DNA from: an uncultured Spirochaetaceae bacterium
GTDB taxonomy: Bacteria; Spirochaetota; Spirochaetia; Treponematales; Treponemataceae
Length of the DNA: 5,146 bases
Assembly: GCA_902773215.1 (NCBI GenBank)
Contig: CACYDQ010000065.1
Span: 1 to 5,146, forward strand
Reading direction: 5' to 3'
Below, in pieces: positions 4,303-5,146 of this stretch; within the stretch, counting starts at the first letter, position 1; each line of letters begins with the position of its first letter. Both the position numbers and the translations under genes were made by a program. The notes beneath the pieces were generated by a model. That model had not been told where the DNA came from and made no database searches. It saw only the letters and a list, made by a program, of their open reading frames with translations.

Positions 4303-5146
4303 ATGGCGAGAAAGAGCATCGTTGCTTCTATACTTCTGTTTTTCCTTGTCGGCAGTCTTTCTCCTGCCTCCTCTTACCAGAAAAATTTTCTTAAGGGCAA
4401 CATTTCGGACAAAGTTCAGGCTGTACAAGATGCGGCTTCTGTTTCCGACAACGTATTTCTTGCAAAGGCTGTAGATTACGCGCTTTCCCTGCATGACGAG
4501 CTCGGGGACGACGGGGAGGTGGACTTGCTGATGGAGAAGGCCGCCGCATCCCTCAATCTGAGCGCCCTCCCTCCGGAGAAACGTGAGGCAGCTTCCAGGA
4601 CTCTGGGGCGGGCGTTCAAGGATTTCTCTTCCCCGGATGTCCGTCTCGCGGTGCTGGATTCCATGTCCACGGATTTCAGCCCGGGAAGCCTGGAAATCGT
4701 GAACTCCTATGTAGCTGGCAGGGCGCAGGAGGAGGCCGACAATCCCGGCAGTGATACCCTTGATGCCCTCGTGGAGAAGTGCCTCCTCATCATGAAGGAA
4801 GGCGGCAACCGTATCTCGTTCAACATCCTCTTCATCGCTGACTTGATGGATGTCTGGAGCGCCCACAGGGAGCTTCTGGAGGAGTCCTTTGCTCCCCTCG
4901 CTGCAGGGGCCGAAAGCGAGATTCTGAAGATAACGGATAGTGCGGGTGTGTCTCAGAGACTGAAGATTCTCGGCATCATAGGCTCCAATAAAAAAATTTC
5001 AAAAAAAACAAAGGGCAAAGTTGCGGAAAAGATGCTTCTCGAACAGATAAATACTGCGAGGGACAACAACGGTGTTTTTTCCTCCGAGGAGGATGCCCTG
5101 CTGTACGTGCGTTCCGTCTCGCTTGCCGCCGCCTGCCGCTGGACCA
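4303..5146 (+). CDS. exported alpha-helical (HEAT-like) repeat protein, 3' end outside the window
   Basis: Not recognised as a named family. The first 281 residues are present, with no stop before the right edge. It starts with a typical signal peptide: MARK, a hydrophobic core (about 6-17) and a small-residue cleavage zone near PASSY (21-25), with no lipobox Cys. It is therefore probably periplasmic or surface-exposed. The rest is almost all helical, with units such as SPDVRLAVLDSM (110-121) that resemble HEAT/armadillo-type solenoid repeats, so a binding or scaffold role is plausible. A lysine-rich patch (NKKISKKTKGK, 229-239) is encoded by A7 and A8 runs. The ATG follows GGGGAGGG (4293-4300), which is hidden in a hairpin. 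Co-transcription with the PilZ gene suggests that the pair act in the same envelope process. Confidence 0.78.
   Translation, partial: MARKSIVASILLFFLVGSLSPASSYQKNFLKGNISDKVQAVQDAASVSDNVFLAKAVDYALSLHDELGDDGEVDLLMEKAAASLNLSALPPEKREAASRTLGRAFKDFSSPDVRLAVLDSMSTDFSPGSLEIVNSYVAGRAQEEADNPGSDTLDALVEKCLLIMKEGGNRISFNILFIADLMDVWSAHRELLEESFAPLAAGAESEILKITDSAGVSQRLKILGIIGSNKKISKKTKGKVAEKMLLEQINTARDNNGVFSSEEDALLYVRSVSLAAACRWT

Noticed and set aside
3532..4866. A 444-codon open frame on the minus strand, antisense to the PilZ gene and the helical-repeat gene.
   Set aside because: It lacks recognisable motifs and spans the boundary of two well supported plus-strand genes. Long antisense frames are common in GC-rich DNA.

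Overview
The window looks like chromosomal DNA from a fairly GC-rich spirochaete, most likely a Treponema. This rests on the style of the L28 protein, the membrane-anchored PilZ protein, the sigma70-type promoters and the carbohydrate phosphorylase, which suits a gut, rumen or oral species. The genus is an inference from remembered protein families, not a database match.

Layout. Positions 1-482 (minus) hold the N-terminal part of the double-GTPase ribosome-assembly factor Der/EngA, which runs off the left edge. A 164-bp divergent region (483-646) carries two near-consensus promoters: one for der, placed so close to the start codon that the mRNA should be (nearly) leaderless, and one for rpmB (ribosomal protein L28, 647-886), which ends at a strong intrinsic terminator (921-953). 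Positions 954-1301 have no convincing protein gene but are dense in regulatory sequence: a strong promoter, a short structured transcript ending in an intrinsic terminator (candidate small RNA, about 1031-1124), and a second, closely related promoter bracketed by a 10-bp direct repeat and followed by overlapping palindromes. That second promoter drives a GH130 mannoside phosphorylase (1302-2321). A CPBP-family intramembrane protease gene lies convergently on the minus strand (2334-3020). It is divergent from a probable two-gene operon (3115 to the right edge) encoding a membrane-anchored PilZ (c-di-GMP receptor-like) protein and an exported helical-repeat protein that is cut by the edge.

How the genes fit together. 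Der and L28 both serve the 50S ribosomal subunit and are divergently expressed from strong promoters. The GH130 enzyme appears to be a stand-alone, regulated catabolic gene that would convert beta-mannosides to mannose-1-phosphate. The PilZ and helical-repeat genes look translationally coupled through a hairpin that hides the second gene's Shine-Dalgarno sequence, which suggests a joint c-di-GMP-linked envelope function.

The most novel material is the 954-1301 region: a candidate C-rich sRNA, two sister promoters sharing an 11-bp block, and an operator-like repeat architecture. No CRISPR array, insertion sequence, tRNA or rRNA was seen.
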